Part shown: piece after piece, positions 1 through 10,717 of the stretch
Numbering within the stretch: the first letter of the stretch is position 1
Layout of the letters: every line of letters starts with the position of its first letter
Source of the DNA: Prorocentrum cordatum
Lineage: Eukaryota > Sar > Dinophyceae > Prorocentrales > Prorocentraceae
Direction of reading: 5' to 3'
DNA: 64,000 bases
NCBI GenBank assembly: GCA_963575745.1
Contig: CAUYUJ010014615.1
Location: 455,260 to 519,259 of the forward strand
Notes under the pieces: model-generated
Databases searched by the model: none
What the model was told of the DNA's origin: nothing
What the model saw: only the letters and a program-made list of their open reading frames with translations
Program-made: the position numbers and the translations under genes

Positions 1-195
1 GGAGGGGCCCGAACGACTCACACCAGGACGAGGGGCCCGAACAACTCACACCACGAGAAGCCCGAACGACTCACACCAGGACGAAGAGCCCGAACGACTC
101 ACACCACGAAGAGCCCGAACGACTCACACCAGGAAGAAGGGCCCGAACGACTCACACCAGGACGAGAAACCCCAAACGACTCAAATCACGAGGAG
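1..195 (+). repeat. Tandem array, alternating 28/25-bp units
   Basis: About seven units of a motif containing GCCCGAACGACTCACACCA begin at 7, 35, 60, 88, 113, 141 and about 169. Spacings are 28, 25, 28, 25, 28 and 28 bp, so the array has a 53-bp higher-order period. The last unit is degenerate. No coding potential is evident. The array may continue beyond the window edge. Confidence 0.9.
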
Positions 196-401
196 CGCTT
201 TCTCTCCCTCCTCCTCCGCCTCGTCCTTCTCCCGCTCCCCCCACAAGGAGGATGTACAAGGAGGCGGGAGGAAGGAGGAACAGGGGAGATATGCGGGGCC
301 AAGCGGACACACGCCTGAAAAACACGACTGTCGGCATGCTTCGCAAGAGTTGCTGCTGTGAGATGGGCTGGTGGGGATACGCGAAGCGTAAAGAATTTGA
401 A

Positions 402-503
402 GTGTCTTCCCAGAAGGCTTAGGAAACTTCTCAGAAGGCCGGGGGACTTCCGAGCCTTCTGAGAAGGCCCGCCCCTTCTCACTTCCCCCCCTCGCTCGCC
501 GCC
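402..503 (-). mobile_element. Family B hairpin element, truncated copy
   Basis: Reverse complement of the first ~100 bp of the complete copy at 44600-44869. It has the same order of features: outer GGCGGCGAGC end, GGGGCGGGC, then two imperfect CCTTCTCAGAAGG palindromes. The other terminal repeat is absent, so this is a half element. Confidence 0.7.
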
Positions 504-737
504 GAGAAGAGAAGAGAGGAGAGTAGCGACTGGCCGGCTGCAACTGGCTGGCCCAACCGCAGACCTAGGGACGGGCGTCGCCCAAGACCCCCGTGGAGGC
601 GATCTACTTCAACAAGCTGACGTCACGAAACTGGAACGGACACTAAAAATGTGTGGCGTCGCAGCCACGCGCACAGCAACGCGGCGGAGCCAGGCTAGCG
701 GGAGTAAATGGAGGGAGTGCGGCGCACACCCACGCGC

Positions 738-843
738 AAGAACAAACAGACACGCACACACAGACACACACACACAAACAAACACACACAAACACACACA
801 CACACACACAAACACACAACACACACACGCGCGCACACACACA

Positions 844-880
<37 letters not shown>

Positions 881-947
881 GCACGCACACACACCACACA
901 CACACACACACACACACGCACGCACGCCCGCGCACGCACGCACGCAC

Positions 948-1027
<80 letters not shown>
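738..1027. repeat. CA / CGCA microsatellite
   Basis: Nearly uninterrupted (CA)n with internal CGCA tracts (about 916-996). Frames through it give His/Thr or Cys/Val repeats and are not genes. A second CA block lies at 1141-1178. The ~110 bp between them (rich in GCACG) resembles the unique DNA at 645-705, suggesting local duplication. Confidence 0.95.
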
Positions 1028-1029
<2 letters not shown>

Positions 1030-1140
1030 CTCTGCGTCTCGGCCGCGTGCGCAGCGACGCACCGTAGTCAGGCAGCCTGAGAGCCGAAGGGCACGCGGCG
1101 GGAACCCCACGCGGCACCAGGCGGGGCACACAGGGCCCAC

Positions 1141-1178
<38 letters not shown>
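1141..1178. repeat. CA microsatellite
   Basis: A (CA)n tract of about 38 bp, probably a duplicate boundary of the larger array just upstream. Confidence 0.9.
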
Positions 1179-1179
<1 letters not shown>

Positions 1180-2384
1180 CGTGCTCGCGTGCCTGCTTGC
1201 TTGCTTGCTCGTTTTTTTTTTGCGGTGGCGGAGCTACGTCAGGCAGACGGCAGCGAGCACCCCTCTCAGAAAGGACAGGGCGGCCACTACATCAGCCCCT
1301 AATTTCACTGCACCGACCTTGCAGACGTGCTGCGGCAGATTTGTGTGTGGATTTCTGTCAACGCAAAGCCCCGAAACGGCGAGTGGTAAAAGAATTGAAT
1401 TTCGCGTGGACTGGACGAAATTCACCTCGAAATCCGGAATGAAAGTCTCCAGGACACGCCAGGCCCATCCTATCGTTATCCGAACGAAATCCGCTCTGCG
1501 ATGTTGGCGCCATGACAAATTTAAATAAATCGGCGCAAAAGCAATGGCGGAAAGGCGGTGAGGCGCAGCGAGGGAAGAGTGGCACACGCACGCACACACT
1601 AACATATATACACACACACACACAAACTTTGTCTTCCAACGGCTGGGTGACAACACCGCACCGTGTTCTGAGGCGGGGCGCACTTCGTTCGATTACCACC
1701 TGGCGCGATGCTGACGCGCACCGCCCAAGAGATGGCACAGAGCAAGGGCAGGCTCCAGTCGAGGCACCCAGCCGAGCGGAACGAGCAGTGCGCGAGGCAA
1801 AGCACGGCCGAGGAGCAGGGAAGGCAGGGAGGCTCAGTCAAACGCGCGTGCACACGCGCGCGGGCGTCGAGCCCCCCTGCAGGCCGGCGGGCACGCGGAC
1901 GAGCTGGCGAGCACGCCTCCCACGTGGCCTGGAGAGCGCGGCCCGAGCGTGCGACCAAGGCCCACGTCTTCGGCTGCAGCCCTCGGACCGAGCGCGTGTC
2001 CTTCGACGTGCACGCCCCCGTCACGCGCCAGCCGAGACCCACCAGCAGCTGCTCGACGACGTCCTGCGGCACTCCACCCCGCCCCTCCCTCCGTATTCCT
2101 TATCCGCGTCTGTTTAGTGTTTCCTACGACTTGCGGGGACGGACACATGGGACAATTTGGAGTCTGGGTACACACAACAGTGAGTGTCCATGGTTACGCG
2201 GCTAATATTCTAGTGCCGTCATCGCCGTCTGCCTCCTCCTCCCCCTCTTTGTCCTCCTTCCAGACAATATGATGTATCGAATCTTGTTGTTGTCGCATTG
2301 TTTCACCAATAGCGGCGCCCCGGCGCCACCCTGCAGTGCCCCCGCGGCACCTTGACTGCAGGCCGCTTGTCCGCTTGTCCATGT
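1179..2384. other. GC-rich DNA, no gene recognised
   Basis: Mixed-composition DNA with a short CA tract near 1600-1624. Open frames on both strands are short and show no recognisable domain. No element family identified elsewhere in the window was seen here. Confidence 0.5.
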
Positions 2385-2471
2385 CCCTCCTCCTGCTCCT
2401 CCTCCTCCTCCTCCTCCTCCTCCTCCTCCTCCTCCTCCTCCTCCTCCTCCTCCTCCTCCTCCTCCTCCTCT
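2385..2471. repeat. CCT microsatellite
   Basis: About 27 CCT units on the plus strand. It is followed by CTGACGAG and GGCCAG, either of which could act as a splice acceptor behind a very long polypyrimidine tract; this is inference only. Confidence 0.9.
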
Positions 2472-2801
2472 GACGAGGGCCAGCCCGCGGCGTGCTCGCC
2501 CGGTGGCGTTTGGCCGCGCCGTGCGGCCCGTCAGCCGAACCAGGCCGCCCCCAAAGCGTGCCGGGGGGGTCAGGGACGCGCGTCCCGCACCCCCGCCGAG
2601 AGGAAACGTCAGGGGGGGACCAGCGCAGGCGGGGAAACACCGAGCCTGGATCGGCGATAGGCCCCCAAATTGCGAATCCAAAAAAGTTCCTGGGCGGAGC
2701 GGGTGATCAGGAGCAATCGGCGATCGATGCGTCCCCCCTGAGCATCTCACCCACCAAAGTTGCCCAGGATCCGCCCCCCGAGCCGCGGCGAGCTCCGAGT
2801 C
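2472..2801. other. GC-rich DNA, no gene recognised
   Basis: About 330 bp of GC-rich sequence between a CCT array and a family B element. Nothing recognisable was seen. Confidence 0.5.
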
Positions 2802-3136
2802 GGCGGCACACCCAGGGGGGAGAGCGAGCGAGGGCAGGCATTCTCAGAAGGCGGCGAGGCCATCGCTCGGACGTTCATTCCCTGTGCATTTTTCGGTTTC
2901 GTGCGTGTTTTTGTTTGCTTGATGATCCAGGATGCTCCTCCAGGGTCCTCGCCGAGAAACAGAAACACGCGTCCGAGCGATGCCAGGTCTGAGAGGCCCC
3001 CGCGCCTTCTGAGAAGCCGCCTGTGGCTGCAGAGCAGACTTACGAGGCTCTCCCGAAGGCGCGAGGGCCTCCGAGGAGCCCCGCCGCCTGCTGAGGCGGC
3101 CCGCCCCGCCTCACCTCCCCCCCTGGGCTCGCCGCC
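2802..3136 (+). mobile_element. Family B hairpin/TIR element
   Basis: The left end (GGCGGC, then CCAGGGGGGAGAGCGAG) and the right end (CCCCCCTGGGCTCGCCGCC) are imperfect inverted repeats of each other and match the ends of the copy at 44600-44869. The interior carries several CTTCTGAGAAG-type palindromes. About 335 bp; non-autonomous. Confidence 0.65.
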
Positions 3137-3207
3137 AAGAGCACGCTCCGGGAGCACAGAAAGGGGCCAGAGAGAGGCCCGCGCACGGTGTCTGGGAGCT
3201 GGAGGAG

Positions 3208-3356
3208 TGAGGAGGAGGAGGAGGAGGAGGAGGAGGAGGAGGAGGAGGAGGAGGAGGAGGAGGAGGAGGAGGAGGAGGAGGAGGAGGAGAGGAGGAGCTG
3301 GAGCTGGAGGAGGAGGAGGAGGAGCTGGAGGGGGAGGAGCTGGAGGACGAGGAGGA
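3208..3356. repeat. GGA microsatellite
   Basis: About 28 uninterrupted GGA units followed by degenerate GGA/GCTGGA. On the minus strand it is a TCC tract ending in CTCCTCCAG, again resembling a splice acceptor. Confidence 0.9.
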
Positions 3357-3527
3357 GGCACTCGCGACAGGAGCCCGTGCCCACTGCCGCCGTGCGACGT
3401 CGCAGCGCGGGTCATGCGGCCGAACCTGCACCGCCGCTGGACTCGAGGCCCCCCGAAGCAGGACCCTGCAGACCAGCCCTCTGCAAAATCCCACCGGGAG
3501 AACACGAGGAGTGGAGCTTGCCTCGAC

Positions 3528-3640
3528 TTTGAGTCGGACATGTCCCTCTACAGGGGAAGATTCCCCCCCCCAAAAAAAACGCTTGCTTCTATCAAAAAAC
3601 GCCTGGGAAGAATGCTTCTAGGGGGACATGCCCGACCTAC
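3528..3640 (-). mobile_element. Family A TIR element, copy A1 (short, inverted)
   Basis: The termini are TTTGAGTCGGACATGTCCCT and the inverse of GTAGGTCGGGCATGTCCCCC. The element is flanked by a perfect 8-bp direct repeat GCCTCGAC (3520-3527 and 3641-3648), the expected target-site duplication. At 113 bp it is internally deleted. It is the only copy in this window lying in the minus orientation. Confidence 0.85.
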
Positions 3641-3887
3641 GCCTCGACCCAGGGCTGCAATTCTCTCGGGCGTGCCCGGTGCCGCGGCCTTCTCGGAGGG
3701 CGGCCTCCTCGGTGCACTCCGCGCCCCGAGGTCCCCGAAGCCCCGAGGTCGCCCCCCGCGCGGCCCACCTGTCGGCTCTGGACCGCTCCGTCGGGGCCCT
3801 GGGGCCCGAGGCGGGCTGTCTCGCACGACGGACTATGAATGGATACGTGCTCTGGGTTTCCCCACAGTCAACACGGAGGACGAGCTG

Positions 3888-4332
3888 ACACACATACATA
3901 TAAATGCATACATACATATGTGCATGCATGCCTACATACATGCATGCATACATACATACATACATACATGCATACATGCATGCATGCATGCATGCATGCA
4001 TGCATGCATACACCCACATACATACACATACATACATACATACTATGCATAATATACACACATACATACATATATACATACATACATACATACATACATA
4101 CATACATACATACATACATACATACATACATACATACATACATACATTCATTCATACATACATACATACGTACGTACGTACGTACGTACGTACATGCATA
4201 CATACGTACGTGCGTACGTACATACCTACATACAAACAGACAGACAGGCAGACAGACAGACAGGCATACATACATACATACACACACATACATACATACA
4301 TACATACATACATACATACATACATACATACC

Positions 4333-4364
<32 letters not shown>

Positions 4365-4585
4365 TACATACATACATACATTCATGCATACATACATACA
4401 TACATACCTGCATACATACATACATACATGCATGCATGCATACATACATACATACATACATACATACATACATACATACATGCCTGCATATATACATACA
4501 TACATACATACATACATACATACATACATACATACATACATGTATACATACATGTATACATACATACATACATACATACATACAT

Positions 4586-4620
<35 letters not shown>

Positions 4621-4762
4621 TACATACATATATACAAACATACATACATACATAAATGCATGCATGCATGCATGCATGCATGCATGCATGCATGCATGCA
4701 TACATATATACAGTACATTCATACATTCGTACATTCATACATTCACACATTAAGACATACAT
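3888..4762. repeat. TACA tetranucleotide array (~875 bp)
   Basis: (CATA)n with interspersed CATG blocks (near 3970-4010 and 4660-4700), CAGA blocks (near 4235-4262, 4332-4363, 4588-4620) and CGTA blocks (near 4169-4190). The CAGA blocks recur, indicating internal duplication within the array. Frames give Ile/His/Thr/Tyr repeats only. Confidence 0.95.
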
Positions 4763-5123
4763 ACATACATTCATATCCACCGCCGATGGCCAGGCTGAGG
4801 TTAAGCGTGCCTGCACCGGGTCAGGCGCGCACCGTCCCGCCCTCAAACGTGCTTGTAACGGGCCAGGCACTGCCCGAAGTTCCTCGTGATCATCCCCGTG
4901 ATGAGCGTGGGTGGCTGCCGGTGACTGTGAAAATGCCATGTTTCCTTACCCTCTGGCGCACCAGAGCGGAGACCAGCAGGGTCCCAGGCGACGTGCTGCA
5001 GAATCCTGCCAGAAAAGGAGACCGCCTCCTCGTGGGCCCACGCTGGGAGATCGATCGTGCCTCCCTCTCCCCCTCTTCCTCGTCCTCCCCAGCCCTTTTC
5101 CTCCGTACAGTGGGACCCAAGCC
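4763..5123. other. Intervening DNA, no gene recognised
   Basis: About 360 bp between the TACA and CCT arrays. No domain or repeat family was recognised. Confidence 0.5.
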
Positions 5124-5187
5124 CCTCCTCCTCCTCCTCCTCCTCCTCCTCCTGCTCCTCCTCCTCCTCCTCCTCCTCCTCCTCCGG
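5124..5187. repeat. CCT microsatellite
   Basis: Uninterrupted CCT units with one G interruption, on the plus strand. Confidence 0.9.
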
Positions 5188-6683
5188 AAGAACATCATTC
5201 AGGAACATGAGACCCTCCGTCGGCCAAGACAAACAGAACACCCAAGGCCACCCTCCCGGGCGGCTCCCCGCCCGCTCGCCGCCCCCCTCCGCCCGCTCGC
5301 CGCCCCCGCCGGGGATGGAGCGGAGGACGCTGAGGGCGACAACGACGCCCCCTCGCCGCGGGGAGGGGCCCCACTCGCAACAGCGCTTGGCGCTCCCAGG
5401 GGCACGGCAGGGGCGGCTCTGTCCTCTCCTGCCCTTTCCACCCCGGCGAGGAGGACGACGACAACGACGGTGCCACACCGAGCGGCTCTGCCGACGCGCC
5501 CTCCAGCGACCCCCCGCTGCCCGGGACGCCGGGGCACTGTTAGGCGTCAGCAGTGGCTCAGCCATCTCCTGACCGCCCCCGCGGCGCCGTCATAGGCAGG
5601 GCGAAGCCCACGCTGACCAACGTCGCCGCCACTGGCATCAAGGCCAGCACGTCCCCCGACGCAGACATCCCGCCGGGAGACAGGCGATTGACAGCCACGA
5701 CGGGCGCTGTGCCACCGGCAACAGCCACGGGCGAGCTCAGCTCGGCCGCGTGTGCTGATTCAGGTTCCCTGCACGCGCCTCAGATCACGCGCGCCCCCAC
5801 CGCCCCCGTCAGGAGCGACGCCGCGGCCACAGTAGCCGACGAGACGCCGATCTCTGGAACGACGTCCTGACCGGCCTGGGCCTGGACCCGGGCACCGCCT
5901 TCCCAGCGAGGGACCCGTGCGAGTGTAACGCCAGCTGACAGCTCCACTTGGGTCGACGAGGAGGCAGGCGCCCGCGTCCAGGCCGAGGCCGCAGCCTTTG
6001 CCCAGCGCCTGGCCGCCGACTGGCGCCTGGCCGAATTGGCCGCGGCCCCCATTGCTCCGGCCGCCGGCGGCGACAACAGCGCGGAGCCGGCACCCGCGCC
6101 CGGCGACCCATTTGGCGATGAGACGCATCAGGCGACCCTTCGCGGCGGGAGTGGCCTGCCTCGGGCACGCGTCTCTCCCGCCGAGGCCCTCCCTAGGCAG
6201 TTGCCTCGAAGCGCACGGTGGACGGCCCTACCCAGCGCCAACAAAACGACGGAGCCCCGACTGCCGTCACCAGCTACGTGGCACCACCGGCCCCGGCGTG
6301 CACCACCGACGCCGTTGGAACCCCAATCCCACCCGCCCACGCGAGCGTTGAAGGGGCACCGCCTCTGCCGCAGAGGCCCGACGACCGTCGGCGCCGGCCG
6401 CACCCTCTGCGAGCTCCGAGGCTCCATCCCCGCGAGCACCGCGGACCAGCCTTCGGCGTGTGCTCCCCGCCACCACGGAGGCCCACCGCATCGCTCTTCC
6501 CGATGACGATGTTCCTGCTCTTGCGGCCCCTCGCTCACTACGCCGCGCCGCCCAGGCACAGGGCGACCCCTGGCCCCAGGACCTCTGCCCCGCCGTGCCA
6601 GCCGCGAACGGCCGTGAACAGGCCACCCCCGACGAATCCGCAACACCTGCAAAAGGCCCCACCAGCGCCCACGGACGGAGGTT

Positions 6684-6806
6684 CGCGACGCATCGACGAT
6701 GCATCGGCGATGCTTCGACGATGTGCCGGCGACATCAGCGATGTTTCGGCGACGCCGCCGTGGAGTAAAACGGGCCCCACATCGAACCGCATCGCGGACG
6801 CATCGT
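6684..6806 (+). repeat. Family G repeat, copy 1
   Basis: Run of GCATCGACGATGCATCGGCGA-type hexamers (mutually palindromic CATCGGCGATG), followed by a GGGCCCCACATCGA segment. The same order occurs at 25600-25760, where the segment reads GGGCCCCACGTCGA, and partly at 39950-40035. Confidence 0.7.
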
Positions 6807-6824
6807 CGAATCAGCGCTCCACCC

Positions 6825-6911
6825 ACGGCGCGTCGGACACGGCTCAGCCTTCCCTTGACCGCAGTGCCCTGCTGACGAGCCCCTGTCTCACGACAAGCAA
6901 CAGCAGGAGCA
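6825..6911 (+). repeat. Diverged ~87-bp repeat, copy 1
   Basis: Aligns by eye with 7517-7604 through GTCGGACACGGCTCAGC versus GTCGGAGACGGCTCAGC, ACCGCAGTGCCCTGC versus ACCGCAGCGCCCTGC, and onward to ACGACA. Identity looks like about 80%. Confidence 0.7.
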
Positions 6912-7516
6912 CACGGGTGAGCAATGCGATCCTGAGCAGCCGCTCGGGACACGGCACCGCATGCTCCAACCACCCGCAACAGCCCGACGGGAGCCACCTC
7001 AGTGCCAGCGGGAGCTCCACTAACACTGGCTCACGGACCAGCCCCCTGCGCACCGCTGACCAAACAGGGGCTGCCACTCGAGCGCATCAGCGTGTCAGCG
7101 CCACGGCTGCAGAGTTACAGCCTCCACCACACCGCTCCACCATGACGGCCGACGCCGCCCCCCGCTCCAGGCGGCCCTGGCCCAGAAGTCCGAGAACGAC
7201 CACGACCCAGTCGGCCGCGGTGGGCCTTCGGACCTCCACTCTGGTCACCTTCGCCTCGCGCCCAGTGGCCCAAGCGGCGCGGGACCACGCAACGCGACTC
7301 CTCGCGGCGGAACGGCCTACCTCAGGCACGGCACTCTTCCGCCAGGCCCCCTTTCCGCGAAGAGGCACCGACGCAGCCTCCTCACGAAGACCCCGGGCCC
7401 CAGGCGCTCTGCCCCACCGCCACTGCAGCGAGCGGCCAAGAGCATACTATATTCGACGATCCTGGCACCGCCCTTGGAAACCCCACCAGCTCCCACAGAG
7501 GCCCCGCTCAGCGTTC

Positions 7517-7604
7517 CACGGGGTGTCGGAGACGGCTCAGCTTTCCCCTAACCGCAGCGCCCTGCCGGTGAGCCCCGGCATTACGACAGTCAACAGCAGC
7601 CGCC
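7517..7604 (+). repeat. Diverged ~87-bp repeat, copy 2
   Basis: Partner of 6825-6911, in the same orientation about 690 bp away. Confidence 0.7.
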
Positions 7605-8071
7605 GCATCAGGCCGCCCTTCGCTGGCGGGAAGGCCTGCCTCAGGCAGCGCCCTGCCCCTACAGGGCCCAACCTGCCGACACCATCGAAGTGACGCAGTT
7701 CGCACGAGCACTCGAGAGCGTCCAGTCCACCTCGGACCACCTCCACCTCTCTAGGGGCGCCCGCAACTAAATACCTCCACGAGGCCCGTGCACCGCCTTG
7801 CAAGCGTCCACGGCTGCCTCCCGCCACTGCGGGTCCTGAAGGCCGTAAGCTTCGCTTAACCTTGCAGGTGAGACCCGGACGGCTGCGAGGCAATGTCACG
7901 ATACACAACTTGCGGGGGGGGGTCCTCCTCGCTCCTTCCTCTCCGTCCTCCCCAGGCCGTCCGCCACAGACGGGCGCGCAGGGCCGTTTAGCCGACAGCA
8001 CTGGCCAAAGTGTTTCGGGTGCGGCGCGCTTGCCCGCCGGCCCATGGACGGGACTCCGCCCAGATTGTCCG

Positions 8072-8088
8072 ATCTCTCTCTCTCTCTC

Positions 8089-8132
<44 letters not shown>

Positions 8133-8133
8133 G
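8072..8133. repeat. CT microsatellite
   Basis: About 60 bp of (CT)n with isolated A interruptions. Confidence 0.95.
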
Positions 8134-8437
8134 CACCACCCTCGGCGCCGCAACGGGGGGGACGAGGCCCCGCCGCTGGGGCGCAGCGTTCGGTCCGCGG
8201 GGGCGCGGCAGCCTCACGCCGCCAGCCCGCGCCCCAGGACGGCGAGCACCCGCCCGCCGCATGGCCGTCGGCCGTCGGGACCGCGCACGCCCCCCGCTGG
8301 CGACGCCACAGGGGCCAGGCGCACGGCCCAAAGCGCCCAGCGGCGGCAGGCAGGCAGGCCCGCCCGCACGCAGCCAGAGCGGCACGCCAGGCGTACCGCA
8401 GCGGCCCACGGCCGCGTGGAGGGAACCGCCGACGACG

Positions 8438-8971
8438 TCAGCCGAGCGGCTTCCCCGTGTAGGGGTCACACCTGCCGAACAAACGGCTCAGGTACAGGCG
8501 TTTCTTCTTCTGCCCCGCCGTGGCCAGCGCGCCCTGCGGGAGGCGGCCGCCGCAGCTCTGCTTCAGGCCCTTGGCGCGGACTGCCCCCTGTAGCTTGGCG
8601 AAGGCCCCGCATCTGCAGCAGAAGGCGTACTGCCCCGCCTCGCGCATGCTGTGGCCGAGGTGGATGCTGGGCACGGCGATCTCGCCCTGCGGCGTCTTGC
8701 CTACCTGCCGCCGCTGGGGGCTGCGCGAGCGCCGCACAGCCGCAGGGGAAGGCCTCGCCCCGTCTGGGCCACCGCTGGGGCCTGGCAGCGACGTGGCTGC
8801 AGCGGCCGCCGCCAGCGCACAGCCCGCTGCCACTGGGAGGCCCATCGCCGCTTTCGCCGCCGCCGCAACTGGGCGGGAGACGGACGAGGGCGCCGGCGGA
8901 GGGGGAGCGGGCAAGGCCGCGCACTCAGACCGCTCCAAGGACTTCTTGAGCGGTGCGGCGGCCTCAGGCTC
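8438..8971 (-). CDS. Probable terminal exon, zinc-ribbon-like C-terminal domain protein
   Basis: Minus-strand reading frame of 177 codons ending at TGA (8440-8438). I place its 5' edge at 8971, immediately after a CCCCACCAG acceptor that ends a ~640-nt TCC-rich tract; the frame is open from that point with no ATG until about 8845, so this would be an internal/terminal exon. The first ~100 residues are Ala/Pro-rich. The last ~70 contain a histidine, the pair FCCRCGAF, a later cysteine (KQSCGG) and a basic LSRLFGRCDPYTG ending, consistent with a small zinc-binding ribbon. From memory, dinoflagellate gene models often end in a similar H...CxxCG...C...L-rich-P tail of unknown role. The DNA-level function is unknown. 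Alternative: a stop-poor shadow of GC-rich DNA, made less likely by the spaced cysteines and the clean acceptor. Confidence 0.5.
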   Translation of the reverse strand, partial: EPEAAAPLKKSLERSECAALPAPPPPAPSSVSRPVAAAAKAAMGLPVAAGCALAAAAAATSLPGPSGGPDGARPSPAAVRRSRSPQRRQVGKTPQGEIAVPSIHLGHSMREAGQYAFCCRCGAFAKLQGAVRAKGLKQSCGGRLPQGALATAGQKKKRLYLSRLFGRCDPYTGKPLG

Positions 8972-9616
8972 CTGGTGGGGGAGGAGGAGGAGGAGGAGGA
9001 GGAGGAGGAGGAGGAGGAGGAGGAGGAGGAGGAGGAGAGAGGAGGAGGAGGAGGAGGAGCAGGAGGAGGAGGAGGAGGAGGAGGAGAGGAGGAGGAGGAG
9101 GAGGAGGAGGAGGAGGGAGGAGGAATAGGAGGAGGAGGAGGAGGAGGAGGAAAAGGGAGAGGAGGAGGAAATGTGGAGGAGGAGGAGGAGGAGGAGGAGG
9201 AGGAGGAGGGAGGAGGAGGCAGGAGGAGGAGGCAGCAGGAGGAGGAGGAGGAGGAGGAGGAAAGGAGGAGGAGGAGGAGGAGGAGGAGGAGGAGGAGGAG
9301 GAGGAGGAGGAGGAGGAGGAGGAGGAGGAGGAGGAGGAGGAGGAGGAGGAGGAGGAGGAGGAGGGAGGAGGAAAAGAAGGAGGAGGAGGGGGGGGGGGAG
9401 GAGGAGAAGGAGAAGGAGGAGGAGCAGGAGAGGAGGAGGAGGAGAAGGAGGAGGAGGAGGAGGAGGTGGAGGAGAAGGAGGAGGAGGAGGAGGGAGAGGA
9501 GGAGAATGAGGAGGAGGAGGAGTTGAAGGAGGAGGAAGAGGGAGGAGGCAGGAGAGAGGAGGCAGGAGGGGGGAGGAGGGAGGAGGAGGAGGAGGAGAAG
9601 GAGGAGGACGCCATCG
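8972..9616. repeat. GGA-rich array (~640 bp)
   Basis: Almost pure GGA with GGAA, GGCA and GGAGAAT interruptions. On the minus strand it is a pyrimidine tract leading into the CCCACCAG acceptor of the exon at 8438-8971. Arg/Glu/Gly frames through it are artefacts. Confidence 0.95.
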
Positions 9617-9728
9617 AGGGCCCGTCAGAAGGGTGGAGGGATGCGAAAAAGCCCCGCCGCCTTTTCTGAGGAAGGCCTGCGCCCCCTGCCTTCCTCGGAG
9701 GGGGGGGGGGGGGGGCGAACCCTTAGCG

Positions 9729-9877
9729 TTAGGTCGGGAACGTCCCCCTACAGACGGATCTTGGGCGAAAAATGCTCAATACCAAAAACTATTGAAAACA
9801 TACATGTTACAAAAAACTCTAGGCAATATCGTTGCTAGCTTTGAAAATTCCTCTTGTAGAGGACAAGCCCGACTTAA
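9729..9877 (+). mobile_element. Family A TIR element, copy A2
   Basis: Starts TTAGGTCGGGAACGTCCCCC and ends with CCTCTTGTAGAGGACAAGCC followed by CGACTTAA. The AT-rich interior is typical of the family. The 5' flank (GCGAACCCTTAGCG) is shared with A3 and A4, so these three arose partly by local duplication. A clean 8-bp target duplication is not visible. Confidence 0.8.
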
Positions 9878-10070
9878 ACGTAAGACTCAGGTACGGGGGA
9901 CTTGTGTTGGCCTGACGGGGCCACCATAAAAATGACGAGACCCACTCTGAAATTTGACGCGACCTCCCGCTGCAGACGTCCCACGAAAACTGGGCCGCCG
10001 AAATCCATGACGCGCTCGTCAAAAAATGCTGGCAAACCCGAGTTCCGGCTCACTCGAGTCTTACGTTTCC
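9875..10070. other. Inverted-repeat unit N abutting A2
   Basis: AAACGTAAGACTC at about 9876-9888 recurs inverted as GAGTCTTACGTTT at about 10056-10068, enclosing ~165 bp. The left end (AAGACTCGGGTACGGGGGAC) also occurs at about 10340, directly after truncated copy A3. It may be a separate small TIR element inserted beside family A. Confidence 0.5.
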
Positions 10071-10258
10071 CCGATCCTGGTGGGGGCCGTGCGGAGTACA
10101 CACAGCACGCGGCACACCCGGCGTCCACGCCGCCACCGAGGGTCTGTCAGAAGAGGCCAGAGGGATTCGGAAAAGCCCCGCCGCCTTTTCTGAGGAAGGC
10201 CTGCGCCCGCTGCCTTCCTCGGAGAGGGGGGGGGGGCTGGGGGGGCGAACCCTTCGCG

Positions 10259-10335
10259 TTAGGTCGGGCACATCCCCCTACAGACAGAGCGTGGGCGAAA
10301 CAAATGAACAATACCAAAACAATATTGAAAAATAC
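10259..10335 (+). mobile_element. Family A element, copy A3 (5' part only)
   Basis: TTAGGTCGGGCACATCCCCC, then ACAGACAGAGCGTGGGCGAA and a short AT-rich interior. The 3' terminal repeat is missing and the sequence passes directly into the end of unit N. Confidence 0.7.
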
Positions 10336-10421
10336 TAAGACTCGGGTACGGGGGACTCGGGAAGGCCCGCGCCCCCTGCCTTCCTCGGAGGGGGCGGGGC
10401 CCGGGGGGGGAACCCTTAGCG

Positions 10422-10527
10422 TCAGGTCGGGCACGCCCCCCTACAGACAGAGCCTGGGCGAAAAAAACAGAAATCATGACAACATAGTCCAACAAAGATT
10501 CAAACATACTTCATGAAATCGTCCCCC
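10422..10527 (+). mobile_element. Family A element, copy A4 (3' end missing)
   Basis: Starts TCAGGTCGGGCACGCCCCCC and runs into the internal AAATCGTCCCC box near 10517, then stops just before cruciform unit M. The 5' flank is the same as in A2 and A3. Confidence 0.7.
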
Positions 10528-10533
10528 GGTACG

Positions 10534-10717
10534 GCAGGTTCGTGTCGTGCCGACCCCAGCGTTGGTTTTTGACACCGCAGGGATCGTTCAACCTTGAACG
10601 ATCGGCCGCTGCCGCAACGTCCGATCGTTCAACATCGATCGATTCTGGGTCGCCGAGGGCGTTCAACCTTGAACGCCCGCGCTGGGGTCGCCGCTGGTCG
10701 ACACGACGCAAACCTGC
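10534..10717. other. Cruciform-forming unit M (nested palindromes)
   Basis: Outer arms: GCAGGTT...CGACCCCAGCG (10534-10561) and its inverse CGCTGGGGTCG...AACCTGC (about 10680-10717). Inside are two 22-bp palindromes with 10-bp arms and a CC centre, GATCGTTCAACCTTGAACGA... (10582-10603) and GGGCGTTCAACCTTGAACGC... (10657-10678), plus a third CGATCGTTCAACATCGATCG. Function unknown; could be a small mobile element or a protein-binding or replication structure. Confidence 0.75.

Larger units (their letters stand above)
5188..8071. other. GC-rich region with diverged internal repeats, no confident gene
   Basis: Nearly 2.9 kb of GC-rich DNA with few stops in several frames. The longest plus frame (about 6218-7693) lacks a recognisable domain. 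At the DNA level, segments such as 6138-6190 and 7618-7670, or 6825-6911 and 7517-7604, are diverged copies of each other. The region is therefore better explained as old duplicated DNA than as one conserved gene. An exon cannot be excluded. Confidence 0.45.

Noticed and set aside
3839-5595. Long Ile/His/Thr/Tyr frames (up to 563 codons)
   Set aside because: Pure translation of the TACA tetranucleotide array and its GC-rich flank.
6218-7693. 491-codon plus-strand open frame in the GC-rich block
   Set aside because: No domain, biased composition, and it runs through diverged DNA duplications and a palindromic hexamer cluster; several competing frames are open.
8953-9669. Glu/Gly/Arg/Ser repeat proteins
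   Set aside because: All frames of the GGA array are open on both strands; no non-repeat coding content.
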